A stretch of DNA of 25,058 nucleotides from Methylococcaceae bacterium. Its GTDB lineage: Bacteria; Pseudomonadota; Gammaproteobacteria; Methylococcales; Methylomonadaceae. The notes beneath the pieces are model-generated. The model had not been told where the DNA came from, did no database searches, and was given only the letters and a program-made list of their open reading frames with translations. The DNA lies in contig JAUXDP010000009.1 of assembly GCA_030618325.1 (NCBI GenBank), positions 1 to 25,058 of the forward strand, read 5' to 3'. Below are positions 23,712 to 25,058 of this stretch, in pieces. Position 1 is the stretch's first letter. Every line of letters starts with the position of its first letter. Both the position numbers and the translations under genes were made by a program.

Positions 23712-24142
23712 TGAGTAGTCATTCAAGCCGAAAAAGAAGAAAGCCAATCGCAGAAATTAATGTTGTTCCCTATATTGATGTTACATTGGTATTACTGATT
23801 ATTTTCATGATTACCACGCCGCTGATTCAAACCGGTGTTGATGTTGATCTGCCTCAGGCACAGGCTAAAGACGTTGAACAGGATGATATACCTCCTGTGA
23901 TTATTTCTATAGATAAACAAGGCCGATATTTTCTTGATCTAGGCGGGGAGGAAGCGGAACAAGCGCAGGCAGAAGAATTATTGATATTGGTTGCAGCAGT
24001 ACTACAAAATAAACCGAAAACCCAAGTCTATATTCGTGGCGATAAAGCGGTTGATTATGGCACAGTAGTTACTGTAATGGCGGCTTTAAAAAATGCTGGA
24101 GTCCCGCATGTTGGGTTAATGACCGCTGCTTTTGAAGACTGA
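23711..24142 (+). CDS. tolR: Tol-Pal system subunit TolR
   Basis: TolR is the partner of TolQ. It is 143 residues with one membrane helix (about 18-38) bearing the conserved proton-path Asp23 in VVPYIDVTLVLLIIF, and a periplasmic domain ending KNAGVPHVGLMTA. The arginine- and lysine-rich start (RKRRKP) fits the cytosolic side. It starts one base into the tolQ stop and is followed by tolA after eight bases. Confidence 0.96.
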   Translation: MSSHSSRKRRKPIAEINVVPYIDVTLVLLIIFMITTPLIQTGVDVDLPQAQAKDVEQDDIPPVIISIDKQGRYFLDLGGEEAEQAQAEELLILVAAVLQNKPKTQVYIRGDKAVDYGTVVTVMAALKNAGVPHVGLMTAAFED

Positions 24143-24150
24143 TAAAGTCT
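24136..24150 (+). promoter_or_regulatory. Short hairpin directly before the tolA start
   Basis: AGACT (24136-24140) and AGTCT (24146-24150) are a perfect 5-bp inverted repeat around GATAA. It spans the tolR stop and ends on the base before the tolA ATG, where a ribosome site should be. It might lower tolA translation unless ribosomes arriving from tolR melt it. The stem is short, so the effect is uncertain. Confidence 0.35.
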
Positions 24151-25058
24151 ATGTATGAATTGCAAAAATTTGCCTTACCGCTGACATATTCATCAGTTTT
24201 GCATCTTTGCCTGATTGTGGTGCTGGCATTTAGTTCCACTACAACGGAACAGGATAAACAAAAAAAACCGGAACAACTTCCGGAAATAATTCAGGCATCA
24301 GCTATTCTGGATGAAACCAAAATACAAGAACAGGCAGATCGATTAAAACAGCAGGAAAACAACAAAAAAGTACAACAACAAAAAAAGCAAAAACAATGGC
24401 AAACGGAGCAAACAAAACATGAACAACGCTTAAAGGAGTTAAAAGAACAGCGCAAAACAGAAGAGCAACAAGCGGCGGAACGAACAAAAAAACGCAAGGA
24501 AGAGCAAGCTACTGAGAAAAAACGCCAAGCTAAAATTGAAAAGAAAAAACAACTGGAAATAACAAAACAGGCCAAATTAAAAAAGAAAAAAGCAGCTGAA
24601 GAAAAGAAAAGAAAAGCCAAACAAGCTAAAAAGAAAGCTGAGGCTGCAAAAAAAGAAGCTGAGCGTAAGGCAGCTGAAAAACGTAAAAAAGAACAAAAAA
24701 GGCTAGCCGCTGCAAAGCGAAAAAAACAAGCTGAAGTGAAACGCATAGCTGATGCTAAAAGAAAAGCTGAACAAGCCAGAATAGCGTCAGAAAATGCAAG
24801 CCGGCTGGAGCAAGCAACTGTTAATGCCAAGGATATAGTGCGCAGAAAGGTTAATCAAAAATGGATTAGGCCAATTTCACTAAAAGGCAAGTTTCAATGC
24901 GTCATCAAGGTTAAACTGTTTCCAGGGGGTGGTGTGATGGATGCGAGGGTTATTAAAAGTAGCGGTAATGCTGTTTTTGATCGCTCTGCCGTGAATGCAG
25001 TCTGGAAGGCAGAACCCCTGCCAGTGCCTAAAGACCCTGTACTTTTTGCTAAATTCAA
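24151..25058 (+). CDS. tolA: Tol-Pal system protein TolA, 3'-truncated by window edge
   Basis: TolA spans the periplasm to contact Pal and colicin or phage entry factors. Only the first 302 codons are in the window. An N-terminal membrane helix (about 11-28) carries the Ser-x3-His pattern (SSVLH, Ser14 and His18) that couples to TolQR. Domain II (about 45-220) is a lysine-, glutamate-, glutamine- and alanine-rich helical rod with many AAA/GAA codons. The start of the C-terminal domain III is seen from about 228 (IVRRKVNQKW, GGGVMDARVIKSSGNAVFD). About 10-20 residues probably remain beyond the edge. It is shorter in domain II than E. coli TolA (421 residues in all). Confidence 0.93.
   Translation, partial: MYELQKFALPLTYSSVLHLCLIVVLAFSSTTTEQDKQKKPEQLPEIIQASAILDETKIQEQADRLKQQENNKKVQQQKKQKQWQTEQTKHEQRLKELKEQRKTEEQQAAERTKKRKEEQATEKKRQAKIEKKKQLEITKQAKLKKKKAAEEKKRKAKQAKKKAEAAKKEAERKAAEKRKKEQKRLAAAKRKKQAEVKRIADAKRKAEQARIASENASRLEQATVNAKDIVRRKVNQKWIRPISLKGKFQCVIKVKLFPGGGVMDARVIKSSGNAVFDRSAVNAVWKAEPLPVPKDPVLFAKF

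Noticed and set aside
24291..24830. A 179-residue Cys/Phe/Ser-rich frame on the minus strand
   Set aside because: It is the antisense of the Lys/Glu/Ala-rich tolA rod; its composition is an artefact of AAA and GAA codons read backwards, and it has no ribosome site or family.
1..25058. tRNA, rRNA, CRISPR arrays, prophage or complete insertion sequences
   Set aside because: I saw no cloverleaf-like genes, regularly spaced direct repeats, integrase, or transposase frames; only the hairpin element at 14966-15143 looks mobile.

Overview
The window is from a moderately low-GC gammaproteobacterium. The gene orders fabH-fabD-fabG-acpP-fabF-pabC-mltG-tmk-holB-(pilZ)-ycfH and yebC-ruvC-ruvA-ruvB-ybgC-tolQ-tolR-tolA are classic for this class. 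A true PilZ between holB and ycfH fits type-IV-pilus bearers such as Pseudomonas, Xanthomonas and Methylococcales. An acyltransferase of the PEP-CTERM/exosortase-associated family fits an environmental lineage, and a methanotroph-like Methylococcales member is my best guess; that is inference, not proof.

Layout: (1) 1-9078, + strand: fatty-acid synthesis genes (fabH is cut by the left edge), then pabC (folate), mltG (peptidoglycan), tmk (dTTP), holB (clamp loader), pilZ and ycfH, tightly packed and mostly overlapping or nearly so. The acyl carrier protein gene has its own good promoter and is followed by a hairpin before fabF. (2) 9079-15143, mixed strands, the most accessory part: a class I methyltransferase (-), a GTG-started acyltransferase related to N-acyl amino acid synthases (+), and a class V PLP enzyme (-) whose end overlaps the acyltransferase tail. 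Then follow a 40-residue membrane mini-protein (-) with a near-consensus promoter, and a + strand envelope group (BON-OmpA protein, DUF4332 helix-hairpin-helix protein, DUF937/YidB-like protein) closed by a strong terminator. A 178-bp hairpin element with imperfect terminal inverted repeats comes next. (3) 15142-17371, - strand: a CLC anion transporter lacking the gating glutamate, a TlpA-like membrane thioredoxin and HemJ. (4) 17465-19686, + strand: serA and serB, overlapping by ATGA, for serine synthesis. (5) 19760-25058, + strand: yebC, the Holliday-junction genes ruvC-ruvA-ruvB, ybgC and tolQ-tolR-tolA (tolA is cut by the right edge), almost all joined by short overlaps.

Most of the window is ordinary core metabolism. 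The points worth a second look are the CLC protein with Gly in place of the gating Glu, the acyltransferase/PLP enzyme/methyltransferase neighbourhood, the unlisted 40-aa mini-protein, the envelope trio and the MITE-like hairpin. I see no tRNA, rRNA, CRISPR array, complete insertion sequence or phage gene.
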